This document shows, in pieces, positions 1 to 8,588 of a DNA stretch of 64,000 nt. Origin of the DNA: Actinomadura rudentiformis (GTDB taxonomy: Bacteria > Actinomycetota > Actinomycetes > Streptosporangiales > Streptosporangiaceae). Within the stretch, counting starts at the first letter, position 1. Every line of letters begins with the position of its first letter. The stretch is taken from the NCBI RefSeq assembly GCF_008923185.1, contig NZ_WBMT01000011.1, forward strand, positions 62,001 through 126,000, given 5' to 3'. The notes under the pieces were generated by a model, which was not told the DNA's origin, made no database searches, and saw only the letters and a list, made by a program, of their open reading frames with translations. Position numbers and translations under genes: made by a program.

Positions 1-1734
1 CCGGTCACCGTCTACACCACGCGCCCCGACACCCTGTACGGCGCGACGTTCATGGTCGTGGCCGCCGACGCCGATCTGGCCGAGGAGATCGTCGCGCCCG
101 AGCAGCGCACCGCGTTCGAGGCGTACCGCGAGGAGGTCTCCCGGGAAAGCGAGATCGAGCGGCTGTCCACCGAGCGCGACAAGACCGGCGTCTTCCTGGG
201 CCGGTACGCGATCAACCCGGTCAACGGCGAGCGCATCCCGGTCTGGGCCTCCGACTACGTGCTGGCCGAGTACGGACACGGCGCGATCATGGCCGTGCCC
301 GCGCACGACCAGCGTGACCTCGACTTCGCGCTGAAGTTCGGTCTGGACGTGCGCGTCGTCGTCGACACCGGCGAGCCCCACCCCACCGAGACCGGCGTGG
401 CCACCACGGGCGACGGCCGCATCGTCAACTCCCCGGCGATCGAGGGCCTGAGCAAGGCCGAGGGCATCGCCCGGATCACCGAGGTCCTGGCGGAGCGCGG
501 CACGGGCAAGGCTTCGGTCAACTTCCGCCTGCGCGACTGGCTGGTCTCGCGGCAGCGCTTCTGGGGTTGCCCGATCCCGATCGTTCACTGCGAGGCCTGC
601 GGCGAGGTGCCGGTGCCGGACGAGCAGCTGCCCGTCCGTCTGCCCGACAACCTGCGCGGTGCCGACCTGGCGCCCAAGGGCACGTCGCCGCTGGCCGCGG
701 CGGCCGACTGGGTGAACGTGGAATGCCCCAAGTGCGGCGGCTCCGCCAAGCGCGACACCGACACCATGGACACGTTCGTCGACTCGTCCTGGTACTACTT
801 CCGCTACTGCTCGCCGGACTACACCGAGGGCCCGTTCGACGTCGAGCAGGTCCGCAAGTGGATGCCGATCGACCAGTACACGGGCGGCGTCGAGCACGCC
901 ATCCTGCACCTGCTGTACAGCCGCTTCTTCACCAAGGTGCTGTACGACATGGGCATGGTCGACTTCACCGAGCCGTTCACGCGCCTGCTGAACCAGGGCC
1001 AGGTGATCCTGAACGCCAAGGCGATGTCCAAGACCACGGGCAACCTGGTCGACCTGGGCGAGCAGATCGCCGAGCACGGGGTCGACGTCGTGCGCCTGGC
1101 GATGTTGTTCTCCGGGCCGCCCGAGGACGACATCGACTGGGCGGACGTGTCGCTGCACGGCATGGCCAAGTTCCTGTCCCGCGTCCACCGCATCGCCTCC
1201 GAGGTCGCCTCCGACCCCGGCGCCGACGCGACGACCGGCGACGAGGGCCTGCGCCGCGTCACCCACCACACGATCTCCGAGGCCACGACCCTGGTCGATT
1301 CCCACCGCTTCAACGTGGCGATCTCCCGGATCATGGAGCTGGTCAACGCCACCCGTAAGGCCATCGACTCCGGCCCCGGCGCCGCCGACCCGGCCGTACG
1401 CGAGGCGGCCGAGACGATCGCGATCCTGCTGTCGCTGTTCGCCCCGTACACGGCGGAGGAGTCGTGGGCGCTGCTGGGCCGTTCCGCCCCGGTCACCAAG
1501 GCCGGCTGGCCCACCGCCGACCCGGTCCTGCTGGTGCAGGAGACGGTCACGTGCGTGGTCCAGGTCGCGGGCAAGGTCAAGGACCGCCTGGAGATCTCCC
1601 CGGAGATCTCCGACGCCGATCTGGAGGCGCTGGCCCTGGCCTCCCCGAAGGTCCAGGACGCCCTGGGGGGCCCCCCCCCGCGCCGCGTGATCGTCCGCGC
1701 CCCCAAGATCGTCAACATCGTCCCCGGAGCCTGA
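1..1734 (+). CDS. leuS: Leucyl-tRNA synthetase, 3' part (5' end outside window)
   Basis: This class I aminoacyl-tRNA synthetase charges tRNA-Leu with leucine in the cytoplasm. The window opens inside the CP1 editing domain, where the threonine-rich TTRPDTLYG motif is read from base 10s onward in frame 1. Next come the RQRFWG catalytic-core motif, two CxxC-type zinc-ribbon segments (CEACG and CPKCGG), SSWYYFRY, and a KMSKS-loop variant, AMSKT. A helical anticodon-binding domain and a small C-terminal domain follow. 577 residues are present; the family is usually about 950, so roughly the first 370 are missing off the left edge. A G6C9 homopolymer near 1665-1680 lies close to the C-terminus, but the frame reads through cleanly to VNIVPGA. 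Confidence 0.97.
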   Translation, partial: PVTVYTTRPDTLYGATFMVVAADADLAEEIVAPEQRTAFEAYREEVSRESEIERLSTERDKTGVFLGRYAINPVNGERIPVWASDYVLAEYGHGAIMAVPAHDQRDLDFALKFGLDVRVVVDTGEPHPTETGVATTGDGRIVNSPAIEGLSKAEGIARITEVLAERGTGKASVNFRLRDWLVSRQRFWGCPIPIVHCEACGEVPVPDEQLPVRLPDNLRGADLAPKGTSPLAAAADWVNVECPKCGGSAKRDTDTMDTFVDSSWYYFRYCSPDYTEGPFDVEQVRKWMPIDQYTGGVEHAILHLLYSRFFTKVLYDMGMVDFTEPFTRLLNQGQVILNAKAMSKTTGNLVDLGEQIAEHGVDVVRLAMLFSGPPEDDIDWADVSLHGMAKFLSRVHRIASEVASDPGADATTGDEGLRRVTHHTISEATTLVDSHRFNVAISRIMELVNATRKAIDSGPGAADPAVREAAETIAILLSLFAPYTAEESWALLGRSAPVTKAGWPTADPVLLVQETVTCVVQVAGKVKDRLEISPEISDADLEALALASPKVQDALGGPPPRRVIVRAPKIVNIVPGA

Positions 1735-1754
1735 CGCACACCGACCGTTCCCCC

Positions 1755-1791
1755 AGACCCTGCGGCGCGACGGCCTTGATCCGCAGGGTCT
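1755..1791 (+). terminator. Stem-loop after leuS
   Basis: Perfect 11-bp inverted repeat (AGACCCTGCGG / CCGCAGGGTCT) with a 15-nt loop, 20 bp after the leuS stop; C and G runs flank it outside. There is no U-tract, which is common for actinobacterial terminators. Confidence 0.6.
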
Positions 1792-1831
1792 GCGGGGCGG
1801 CACGTGCGGCCACGGACGGCCCGGCGCCGGG

Positions 1832-1860
1832 TTGTGCGCGGAAGGATCTTGGTCAAGACT
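1832..1860 (+). promoter_or_regulatory. Candidate promoter of the 1867 gene
   Basis: TTGTGC (1832-1837) and AAGACT (1855-1860) are separated by 17 bp, and the second hexamer ends six bases before the ATG at 1867. This spacing fits a leaderless transcript. It is a visual call; the -10 match is only moderate. Confidence 0.35.
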
Positions 1861-1866
1861 GCGGGC

Positions 1867-2844
1867 ATGGCGGACGACCTCCTCAGCAATGGACCCGAGA
1901 GGCCGCGCCGCCCGTTGGCACGCCGTGCCGCCGTCGCGGCGGCGGTCCTGCTGGTGATCGGGGCAGGGGGCGTACGCCTGCTGGCCGCCGATGACACGAA
2001 GACTCCGCGGCGCCCGGTGGAATCTGCGCCCGCCGGAACGTCCCCGACGTCCGGGATCGTCGTGCCCGCCGGACCGGACGCGCGCCTGGAGCCGGGGGAG
2101 ATCCCCGGCATCGCGCTCGGGAACGCTTCCAACGGAAGCACACTCGAACGCCGAGACCGGGCGGGAGCGGCAAACCCATGGAGTGTCGTCGTACGGCGGA
2201 AAGACGGATCACTGGCCAGCCACGGCGCGGTGATCACTTATCCCGTGCCGAAGGCCTCCCCGCAGCGCCGTGTCCGGATCGGCGGCGTGCAAGGCAGGGC
2301 CGGGGACGGGCAGATCATCTGGAAGATCGCCGGGTCGTACGCGCGCATACGGGGCGATCTACCCGAACGCGACCTCGTCCGGCTCGCCGCCGCGACGACG
2401 GTCGTCGACTCGCGGCCCTCGGTGCGGGCCCTGGCAGGGTTCCCGTGGACCGTCGACGGGCACTACCGGCCGCGGGTGATCCGGGAAGCGCGGTACGGCT
2501 CGAAGGAACTGGCCGAGGTCGCCGCTCTCGGCCGCGGCCTCACCCTCGTCGGCGTCGCTCCCCTCGGCGGGGTGGAGGACCGGCTGTACGAGGCGAACGC
2601 GCGACCGGCCGGAACCGTACGCGGCAAGCCCGCCGTCGTCACGTCCGCGCTGGGAGGCAACGGCATACTGGCCTGGGAGGCCACGCCCGGGATGGTGGCC
2701 TTCGTCGGCTACAGCGGCGCGTCCATGAACGATGACGCCGTCGCCGCCCTGCGCCGCGTCGCCGAACGGACCAGGCTGCTGGACGAGCAGCAGTGGCGGT
2801 CCACCGGACCGCACACCACCGACGGCGTCAACGACTTCGGCTGA
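1867..2844 (+). CDS. Secreted or membrane-anchored hypothetical protein
   Basis: The protein has 325 residues and no family that I recognise. An Arg/Pro-rich N-terminus (about residues 10-19) precedes one hydrophobic segment (about 20-38, AAVAAAVLLVIGAGGVRLL). The remaining roughly 285 residues are polar and look extracytoplasmic, so it is either a signal-anchored or an exported protein. An in-frame GTG at 1804 would add 21 basic residues before the hydrophobic segment; ATG 1867 was preferred because a -10-like hexamer lies six bases upstream and the topology is more normal. It converges on lexA with only one base between the stop codons. Confidence 0.7.
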   Translation: MADDLLSNGPERPRRPLARRAAVAAAVLLVIGAGGVRLLAADDTKTPRRPVESAPAGTSPTSGIVVPAGPDARLEPGEIPGIALGNASNGSTLERRDRAGAANPWSVVVRRKDGSLASHGAVITYPVPKASPQRRVRIGGVQGRAGDGQIIWKIAGSYARIRGDLPERDLVRLAAATTVVDSRPSVRALAGFPWTVDGHYRPRVIREARYGSKELAEVAALGRGLTLVGVAPLGGVEDRLYEANARPAGTVRGKPAVVTSALGGNGILAWEATPGMVAFVGYSGASMNDDAVAALRRVAERTRLLDEQQWRSTGPHTTDGVNDFG

Positions 2845-2845
2845 G

Positions 2846-3544
2846 TCACATCTTGCGCAGGACCGCCACCACCCGGCCGAGCACCGACGCCTCGTCACCG
2901 GGGATCGGCTCGTAGGCGGGGTTGGCGGGCATGAGCCAGATGTGCCCGTCCTTGCGCTTGAACGTCTTCACCGTCGCCTCGCCATCGATCATGGCGGCGA
3001 CGATGTCCCCCTGCTCGGCGACGGGCTGCTGCCGGACGACGACCCAGTCGCCGTCGGCGATCGCGGCCTCGATCATCGAGTCACCGGAGACCTTCAGCAG
3101 GAAGTGCGTGCCCTCACCGACCAGCTGCTTGGGCAGCGTGAACACGTCCTCCACGGCCTCCTCAGCGAGGATCGGGCCACCGGCGGCGATCCGGCCGACC
3201 AGCGGGACGTATGCGGGCGCGGGACGGCCCGAGCTCTCCTGCACGCCCACCGTCTCGTACGAGTCGGCCTCGGTCAGCACCGGCGTGGCGCCCGGCACCC
3301 GCACCTCGACGGCCCGCGGGCGGTTGGGGTCGCGCCGGAGGAAGCCCTTGCGCTGAAGCGCGCGCAGCTGGTGTGACACGCTGGAGGTGCTCGTGAGCCC
3401 CACCGCTTCGCCGATCTCCCGCATCGACGGAGGGTAACCGCGGCGCTGGACCGAATCGCGGATCACCTCGAGCACCATGCGTTGCCGCTGGGTGAGGCCG
3501 CTCTCGTCCATCGGCCCATCGGGCAACTCCCGGACCTTGCTCAT
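2846..3544 (-). CDS. lexA: LexA repressor
   Basis: LexA is the SOS repressor and undergoes RecA-stimulated self-cleavage. From ATG 3544 it has 232 residues. An N-terminal winged helix (about 15-75, including the [13 protein letters not shown] recognition region) is followed by an S24 peptidase domain. The self-cleavage bond is Ala121-Gly122 in RIAAGGP, the catalytic Ser156 is in SGDSM and Lys193 is in TVKTF, so all functional residues are present. A longer reading from 3577 adds [11 protein letters not shown] and is unlikely. A LexA box lies 72 bp upstream of the ATG, which implies autoregulation. The gene is divergent from the LysM gene, as in Corynebacterium and Mycobacterium. Confidence 0.97.
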   Translation of the reverse strand: MSKVRELPDGPMDESGLTQRQRMVLEVIRDSVQRRGYPPSMREIGEAVGLTSTSSVSHQLRALQRKGFLRRDPNRPRAVEVRVPGATPVLTEADSYETVGVQESSGRPAPAYVPLVGRIAAGGPILAEEAVEDVFTLPKQLVGEGTHFLLKVSGDSMIEAAIADGDWVVVRQQPVAEQGDIVAAMIDGEATVKTFKRKDGHIWLMPANPAYEPIPGDEASVLGRVVAVLRKM

Positions 3545-3615
3545 CGCTAGTCGCCTCCCGGCGCTTCGATCCGTCACTCCTTGTCATGGAACGTTATCGC
3601 GTCAGAGCGGGATGA

Positions 3616-3631
3616 TCAAACAATTGTTCGA
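3616..3631. promoter_or_regulatory. LexA (SOS) box facing lexA
   Basis: TCAAACAATTGTTCGA matches the actinobacterial SOS consensus TCGAAC-N4-GTTCGA at 11 of 12 fixed positions. It lies between lexA and the LysM gene, nearer lexA. Confidence 0.85.
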
Positions 3632-3687
3632 AGAAAGTGCTCGCGTTTTGTCGGTGCCATGCGATAGAACATCGTACACGCGTTCGA

Positions 3688-3703
3688 TCGAAAATTCGTT
3701 CGA
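3688..3703. promoter_or_regulatory. LexA (SOS) box facing the LysM gene
   Basis: TCGAAAATTCGTTCGA matches TCGAAC-N4-GTTCGA at 11 of 12 fixed positions. Its right edge is 26 bp before the ATG of the LysM gene, a position suited to blocking that promoter. Confidence 0.85.
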
Positions 3704-3729
3704 AGATCAACAGGTGACTGGGGGTCGAG

Positions 3730-4053
3730 ATGGTGGCGTACGAGAGGGCGAGCGACCCGGGAATCAGACTGACCCGCAGAGGCCGCGCCGTACTGACCGC
3801 ATTCGCCGCCTGCACGCTGCTCGTGGCCTTCTGGCTCACCGAGGGCCCCGGCGCCCGCGCCGGCGACGGCGGCCATGCACCCGCCCACCGGCAAACCGTC
3901 GTCGTCGAGCCCGGCGAGACTCTCTGGGACATCGCCGCCCGCCACGCCCCCGACTCCGACCCCCGCCGCACCGTGGACCGCATCATCGACCTCAACAGCC
4001 TCTCCAGCCCGGTCGTCCAGCCAGGCCAGCAACTCCGCCTCCCCGCCCGCTGA
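3730..4053 (+). CDS. Small LysM membrane protein, probable SOS cell-division inhibitor
   Basis: The 107-residue protein has a basic N-terminus, one membrane segment (about 18-36, AVLTAFAACTLLVAFWL) and a C-terminal LysM domain (about 55-105, with VEPGETLWDIAARH and a closing VQPGQQLRLP). LysM binds peptidoglycan, so the protein should be anchored in the membrane and reach the wall. Its size, topology, position divergent from lexA and upstream of nrdR, and its own LexA box match the DivS (Corynebacterium) and Rv2719c/ChiZ (Mycobacterium) genes, which delay septation during SOS. The functional assignment is inferred from this context. A GGGGG Shine-Dalgarno stretch precedes ATG 3730. Confidence 0.85.
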   Translation: MVAYERASDPGIRLTRRGRAVLTAFAACTLLVAFWLTEGPGARAGDGGHAPAHRQTVVVEPGETLWDIAARHAPDSDPRRTVDRIIDLNSLSSPVVQPGQQLRLPAR

Positions 4054-4290
4054 CAAGCCCCCGGCCGACCCCCGCAGAGACCGCCGGTTCCGTGGACCCC
4101 TGGGCGCAGCGCACCTTGGCAGTAGCCGCGCTGCCACCCGGCGCGGCCACTCGCCCGCGTCCGCGTTGCGCGTGCCTGACCCGCACCCGCGCTGCCTCGC
4201 CTGTCCTCCCCACGCCTGCGCTGCGCGCGCCCGCGCCCGCCCAGGCCTGCGCTGTCCACCCCGGTTCTACCCGCGCCACCGCTGCCGCGC

Positions 4291-4500
4291 CTGCCCTGCA
4301 TCTCGGCCGCGCTGCCGCGCCTGCCCTGCATCTCGGCCGCGCTGCCGCGCCTGCCCTGCATCTCGGCCGCGCTGCCGCGCCTGCCCTGCATCTCGGCCGC
4401 GCTGCCGCGCCTGCCCTGCATCTCGGCCGCGCTGCCGCGCCTGCCCTGCATCTCGGCCGCGCTGCCGCGCCTGCCCTGCATCTCGGCCGCGCTGCCGCGC
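4291..4500. repeat. 30-bp minisatellite, seven perfect copies
   Basis: Seven consecutive identical 30-bp units, beginning CTGCCCTGCATCTCGGCCGC, run from 4291 to 4500, with a degenerate partial copy on each side. Because 30 is a multiple of three and no stop occurs in most frames, the array creates long spurious ORFs on both strands (for example a repeated MQGRRGSAAE decapeptide on the minus strand). It lies in the gene-free stretch between the LysM gene and nrdR. Confidence 0.95.
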
Positions 4501-5015
4501 CTGCCTTGCGCGCGCCTGGACTGCCGCGCCCCGCGCTGCGCTCGCCCGTCCTGCGCGCGCTGGCGCGCCCGCCCTGGTCGGCGTCTGCCCGCGCGCGGCT
4601 GCCGTGCGCGTGCCTGCGCTGCCCCTGCGTGCTTGCGCTGTCACCTGGGGGTGCGTGCTCCTCGCGTTTCTGGAGCCGGGATGGTCGCGTGTTGTGGGCG
4701 CTTGTGTGGGGTGCCGGCTCGGTGGGCTTCGCTTGCGGGGGAGGTGGTTGAGGGTGCCTCGGGATCCGGTGGAGGTGATCGTGACCTGATCGTGATCTGA
4801 GAGGTGGGAGGTCCCGGTTTCTGGGGGCTGCGGGGGGTGGGGTGGTGATCTTGCTGGTGGGTGATGGCGGGTGGTTCCGGGTGCGACAGGTGTTCGATGC
4901 TGCAGGTCAAGGGCGCGACACGCCGGGGTGTGACACGGGAGGCCCGGTGTGATCAGGATCTACGTGAGAGGCCCCCGTTGAGGTTGCGAAGGCCTGGCGC
5001 GCGCCCTACGGTTGA
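4501..5015. other. Gene-free stretch upstream of nrdR
   Basis: Together with 4054-4290 this belongs to a roughly 1-kb interval without a convincing gene. To about 4660 it is C-rich on the plus strand and full of short GCGCTG/CCTGCG words; from 4660 to 5000 it switches to G-rich (GGTGG-type words). The open frames here have repeat-driven composition, no Shine-Dalgarno sequence and no recognisable domain. Confidence 0.6.
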
Positions 5016-5031
5016 CCACAACATCTAGTAG
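5016..5031. promoter_or_regulatory. Candidate NrdR box
   Basis: CCACAACATCTAGTAG contains CAACATCTAG, which fits the NrdR core CwAnATnTwG at every fixed position. It lies 77 bp before the nrdR GTG, in line with NrdR autoregulation of nrdR-nrdJ known from Streptomyces. Confidence 0.6.
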
Positions 5032-5049
5032 TTACATGGATGTCATTAA

Positions 5050-5070
5050 CCACAAGTTGTGTTCTTGTGG
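5050..5070. promoter_or_regulatory. Inverted repeat next to the NrdR box
   Basis: CCACAAG and CTTGTGG form perfect 7-bp arms around a 7-nt spacer, 37 bp before the nrdR start. The word ACCACAA also occurs in the first box, 34 bp away, so this may be the second half of a tandem NrdR site, although it fits the core consensus poorly. A 5' leader hairpin is the alternative. Confidence 0.4.
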
Positions 5071-5107
5071 CGATTGTTTTTGATCTGTCAGGGGAGGAGG
5101 GAACGCG

Positions 5108-5581
5108 GTGCACTGCCCGTTCTGCCGTAACCCTGACAGCCGAGTGATCGACAGTCGTTCGACGGATGACGGGGCCGCCATTCGGCGGCGGCGGTCATGC
5201 CCTGAATGCGGCAAACGGTTCACGACGCAGGAGAACGTGCTGCAGATGGTGGCCAAGCGAAGCGGGGTCACCGAGCCGTTCTCGAGAGACAAGATCATCG
5301 CCGGGGTGCGCAGGGCCTGTCAGGGGCGCCCGGTGGACGAGGATGCGCTCGCCAAGTTGGGGCAGCGGGTCGAAGAGGCGATCAGGGCGACCGGGGTTGC
5401 GGAAATCCCCTCGCATGAGATCGGCCTCGCGATCCTGGGACCCCTCGGCGAATTGGACGAGGTCGCCTACCTGCGATTCGCCTCGGTCTACCGGGGCTTC
5501 GAGTCGCTCGACGACTTCGCCAAAGAGATCGAAGCACTGCGCAGAACGGATTCCTCGGGGGAAGCCGACCGGCCTCACTAG
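5108..5581 (+). CDS. nrdR: Transcriptional repressor NrdR
   Basis: NrdR represses ribonucleotide reductase genes when dATP is high. The 157-residue protein has the zinc ribbon with Cys3, Cys6, Cys31 and Cys34, followed by an ATP-cone domain (about 48-138, starting [16 protein letters not shown]). This is the normal length and complete architecture. The start is GTG 5108, preceded by GGGGAGGAGG. It is followed directly by nrdJ and is probably co-transcribed with it. The candidate NrdR box upstream suggests autoregulation. Confidence 0.97.
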   Translation: MHCPFCRNPDSRVIDSRSTDDGAAIRRRRSCPECGKRFTTQENVLQMVAKRSGVTEPFSRDKIIAGVRRACQGRPVDEDALAKLGQRVEEAIRATGVAEIPSHEIGLAILGPLGELDEVAYLRFASVYRGFESLDDFAKEIEALRRTDSSGEADRPH

Positions 5582-5689
5582 AGGCCGTTCCTGCAGACAG
5601 TTGAAAGCGCCCGCAGCCGGGATGAGCGGCTGGCAGGGCGACGTTATTCCTGGATAGGGCCCGGCGGAGGCCCGAGGAGGGGGAGTGTC

Positions 5690-8518
5690 ATGACGGAAAC
5701 GGTGAGCGGCTCGGCTCGGCGCGGCAAGGGGGGCCGCAAGGGGCTGAAGGTCGACCGCATTTTCACCAAGCCCGGCGTGCATCCGTACGACGAGATCCGC
5801 TGGGAACGTCGTGACGTGGTCATGACCAACTGGCGCGACGGCTCGGTCAATTTCGAGCAGCGCGGGGTGGAGTTCCCGGAGTTCTGGTCGCTGAACGCCG
5901 CGAACATCGTGACGTCCAAGTACTTCCGTGGCGCGGTGGGCACGCCGCAGCGGGAGTGGAGCCTCAAGCAGCTCGTCGACCGCGTCGTGAAGATGTACGT
6001 CGACACCGGTCTGCAGAACGGCTACTTCGCCTCCGACCAGGATGCGGAAATCTTCGACCACGAACTGAAGTACGCGCTGGTCCACCAGTTGTTCAGCTTC
6101 AACTCCCCGGTGTGGTTCAACGTCGGCACCAAATCCCCACAGCAGGTGTCCGCGTGTTTCATCCTCTCCGTTGACGACTCCATGGAATCGATCCTGGAGT
6201 GGTACAAGGAAGAGGGAACGATCTTCAAGGGCGGCTCCGGCTCGGGGGTCAACCTCTCGCGCATCCGTTCCAGCAAGGAGCTGCTGTCGTCCGGCGGCAC
6301 AGCCAGCGGCCCGGTCTCGTTCATGCGCGGCGCGGACGCCTCGGCCGGAACGATCAAGTCGGGCGGCGCCACCCGGCGTGCGGCCAAGATGGTCGTGCTG
6401 GACGTCGACCACCCGGACGTTGCCGAGTTCATCGAGACCAAGGCGCGTGAAGAGGACAAGATCCGCGCGCTGCGGGACGCCGGGTTCGACATGGACCTGG
6501 GCGGCAAGGACATAGTGAGTGTCCAGTACCAGAACGCCAACAACTCCGTCCGGGTGTCGGACGAGTTCATGCGCGCGGTGGAGACGGACGGGGAGTTCGC
6601 GCTGCGCGCCCGTCTGACCGGCGACGTCGTCGAGAAGGTCCAGGCCAAGGAGCTCTTCCGGCTGATGGCCAAGGCGGCGTGGGAGTGCGCCGACCCGGGC
6701 ATCCAGTACGACGACACGATCAACGACTGGCACACCAACCCCGAGTCGGGCCGCATCACCGCGTCCAACCCGTGCTCGGAGTACATGTCGCTCGACAACT
6801 CCTCCTGCAACCTCGCCAGCATCAACCTGCTGAAGTTCCTCCGCGCGGACGGCACGTTCGACGTCGAGAAGTTCGTCAAGCTGACCGAGCTGATCATCAC
6901 CGCGATGGACGCGTCCATCACGTTCGCCGACTTCCCGACCCAGAAGATCGGCGAGACGACGCGCGACTACCGCCAGCTGGGCATCGGCTACGCCAACCTC
7001 GGCGCGCTGCTCATGGCGACCGGCCACGCGTACGACTCCGATGGCGGCCGCTCGCTCGCCGCCACGATCACCTCGTTGATGACGGGCGTCGCCTACCGCC
7101 GTTCCGCCGAGCTCGCCGGCGTGGTCGGCCCGTACGAGGGGTACGCGCGCAACGCCGAGGCCCACAAGCGCGTCATGCGCAAGCACGCCGCCGCCAACGA
7201 CGAGGTCCGTACGCTCGACGAGATGGGCAAGGCCGTCCACGCCGCCGCCACCAAGCAGTGGCAGGAGTGCCTCAAGGCCGGCGAGAAGTACGGCTACCGA
7301 AACGCCCAGGCGTCCCTCCTCGCGCCGACCGGCACCATCGGCCTGATGATGGACTGCGACACCACCGGCATCGAGCCGGACCTCGCGCTGATGAAGTTCA
7401 AGAAGCTCGTCGGCGGCGGCTCCATGCAGATCGTCAACCACACGGTGCCGCGGGCGCTCGAGATGCTCGGCTACCAGCAGGAGCAGATCGAGGCCATCGT
7501 CGAGTACATCGCCGAGAACGGCCACGTCGTGGACGCGCCCGGGCTGCGTCCCGAGCACTACGAGGTGTTCGACTGCGCCATGGGCGAGCGCGCGATCAGC
7601 CCGATGGGCCACGTGCGCATGATGGCCGCGGTCCAGCCGTTCCTCTCCGGTGCGATCTCCAAGACCGTCAACATGCCCGAGCAGGCCTCCATCGAGGACA
7701 TCGAGAAGGTGTACTTCGAGGGCTGGAAGCTCGGCCTCAAGGCCCTGGCGATCTACCGGGACAACTGCAAGGTCGGCCAGCCCCTGTCGGCCGCCGGCAC
7801 CAAGACCAAGGAGGAGCCGGTCGCCGTCGAGGCCGCGGCCCCGGCGCGCCCCGTCCGCAAGCGCCTGCCCAAGCAGCGCCCCGCGACCGTGACCCGCTTC
7901 TCGGTCGCCGGTGCCGAGGGCTACATGACCGCCTCGTCCTACCCGGACGACGGTCTCGGCGAGGTGTTCCTCAAGCTCGGCAAGCAGGGCTCGACCCTCG
8001 CCGGAGTCATGGACGCGTTCTCCATGGCGATCTCCATCAGCCTCCAGTACGGGGTGCCGCTGGAGACGTGGGTGGAGAAGTTCACCAACATGCGCTTCGA
8101 GCCGGCCGGCATGACGGACGACCCGGACATCCGCATGGCGACCTCGGTGATGGACTACATCTTCCGCCGCCTCGCCCTCGACCACCTGCCGTACGACGAG
8201 CGCGCCGAGCTCGGCATCTTCACCGCCGACGAACGCGCCATGCAGGCGAACGGCGAGGACCCGGCGTCCCTGCACACCGATGCCGAACTCGAGCACGAGA
8301 CCCTGGCCCAGTCCGCCGAGATCACCAGGCCGTCCACGGCCGCCGCCAAGTCCGCGGCGGCCCCGGCCCCCGAGGCGCATTCGTCGATGGAGGTCATCGA
8401 GAGCCGCCAGGGCCGCACCGCCGACGCACCGCTCTGCCTCACCTGCGGCACGAAGATGCGCCCGGCCGGCAGCTGCTACGTCTGCGAAGGCTGCGGCTCC
8501 ACCAGCGGCTGCAGCTGA
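5690..8518 (+). CDS. nrdJ: Adenosylcobalamin-dependent (class II) ribonucleoside-diphosphate reductase
   Basis: This enzyme reduces ribonucleotides to deoxyribonucleotides with a B12-generated thiyl radical and needs no oxygen. In the 942-residue protein the redox pair is visible as Cys156 (VSACFIL) and Cys373 (SSCNLASINL), and the radical cysteine as Cys362 in NPCSE, with the 11-residue spacing seen in other class II enzymes. PTGTIGLMMDCDTTGIEPD follows. After a low-complexity Ala/Pro linker the C-terminus carries CLTC, CYVCEGC and a final GCS, the zinc-binding tail of the long NrdJ type. The Shine-Dalgarno sequence is GAGGAGGGGG before ATG 5690. Regulation by NrdR is likely. Confidence 0.97.
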   Translation: MTETVSGSARRGKGGRKGLKVDRIFTKPGVHPYDEIRWERRDVVMTNWRDGSVNFEQRGVEFPEFWSLNAANIVTSKYFRGAVGTPQREWSLKQLVDRVVKMYVDTGLQNGYFASDQDAEIFDHELKYALVHQLFSFNSPVWFNVGTKSPQQVSACFILSVDDSMESILEWYKEEGTIFKGGSGSGVNLSRIRSSKELLSSGGTASGPVSFMRGADASAGTIKSGGATRRAAKMVVLDVDHPDVAEFIETKAREEDKIRALRDAGFDMDLGGKDIVSVQYQNANNSVRVSDEFMRAVETDGEFALRARLTGDVVEKVQAKELFRLMAKAAWECADPGIQYDDTINDWHTNPESGRITASNPCSEYMSLDNSSCNLASINLLKFLRADGTFDVEKFVKLTELIITAMDASITFADFPTQKIGETTRDYRQLGIGYANLGALLMATGHAYDSDGGRSLAATITSLMTGVAYRRSAELAGVVGPYEGYARNAEAHKRVMRKHAAANDEVRTLDEMGKAVHAAATKQWQECLKAGEKYGYRNAQASLLAPTGTIGLMMDCDTTGIEPDLALMKFKKLVGGGSMQIVNHTVPRALEMLGYQQEQIEAIVEYIAENGHVVDAPGLRPEHYEVFDCAMGERAISPMGHVRMMAAVQPFLSGAISKTVNMPEQASIEDIEKVYFEGWKLGLKALAIYRDNCKVGQPLSAAGTKTKEEPVAVEAAAPARPVRKRLPKQRPATVTRFSVAGAEGYMTASSYPDDGLGEVFLKLGKQGSTLAGVMDAFSMAISISLQYGVPLETWVEKFTNMRFEPAGMTDDPDIRMATSVMDYIFRRLALDHLPYDERAELGIFTADERAMQANGEDPASLHTDAELEHETLAQSAEITRPSTAAAKSAAAPAPEAHSSMEVIESRQGRTADAPLCLTCGTKMRPAGSCYVCEGCGSTSGCS

Positions 8519-8524
8519 TTTCGG

Positions 8525-8565
8525 GAACGGGCAGGGCGCTTTCTGGAGCGGCGTCCTGCCCGTTC
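8525..8565. terminator. Stem-loop after nrdJ
   Basis: GAACGGGCAGG and CCTGCCCGTTC are perfect 11-bp arms with a 19-nt loop. They lie seven bases after the nrdJ stop and before the convergent gene at 8589, so they could serve both strands. Confidence 0.75.
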
Positions 8566-8588
8566 GGCTGCGGTTGACGTCCCAAACG

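Noticed and set aside
819-2237. Minus-strand frame of 472 codons and the plus-strand frame 567-1358
   Set aside because: Both overlap leuS, whose synthetase motifs are unmistakable; Arg/Gly/Ser-rich shadow composition.
4291-4500. CRISPR array
   Set aside because: Units are directly adjacent with no spacers between them and no cas genes are near; it is a tandem minisatellite.
3875-4789. Repeat-encoded ORFs on both strands through the minisatellite
   Set aside because: Their length comes from a stop-free 30-bp unit; they have no Shine-Dalgarno sequence and no homology-like domain, and the plus-strand one starts inside the LysM gene.
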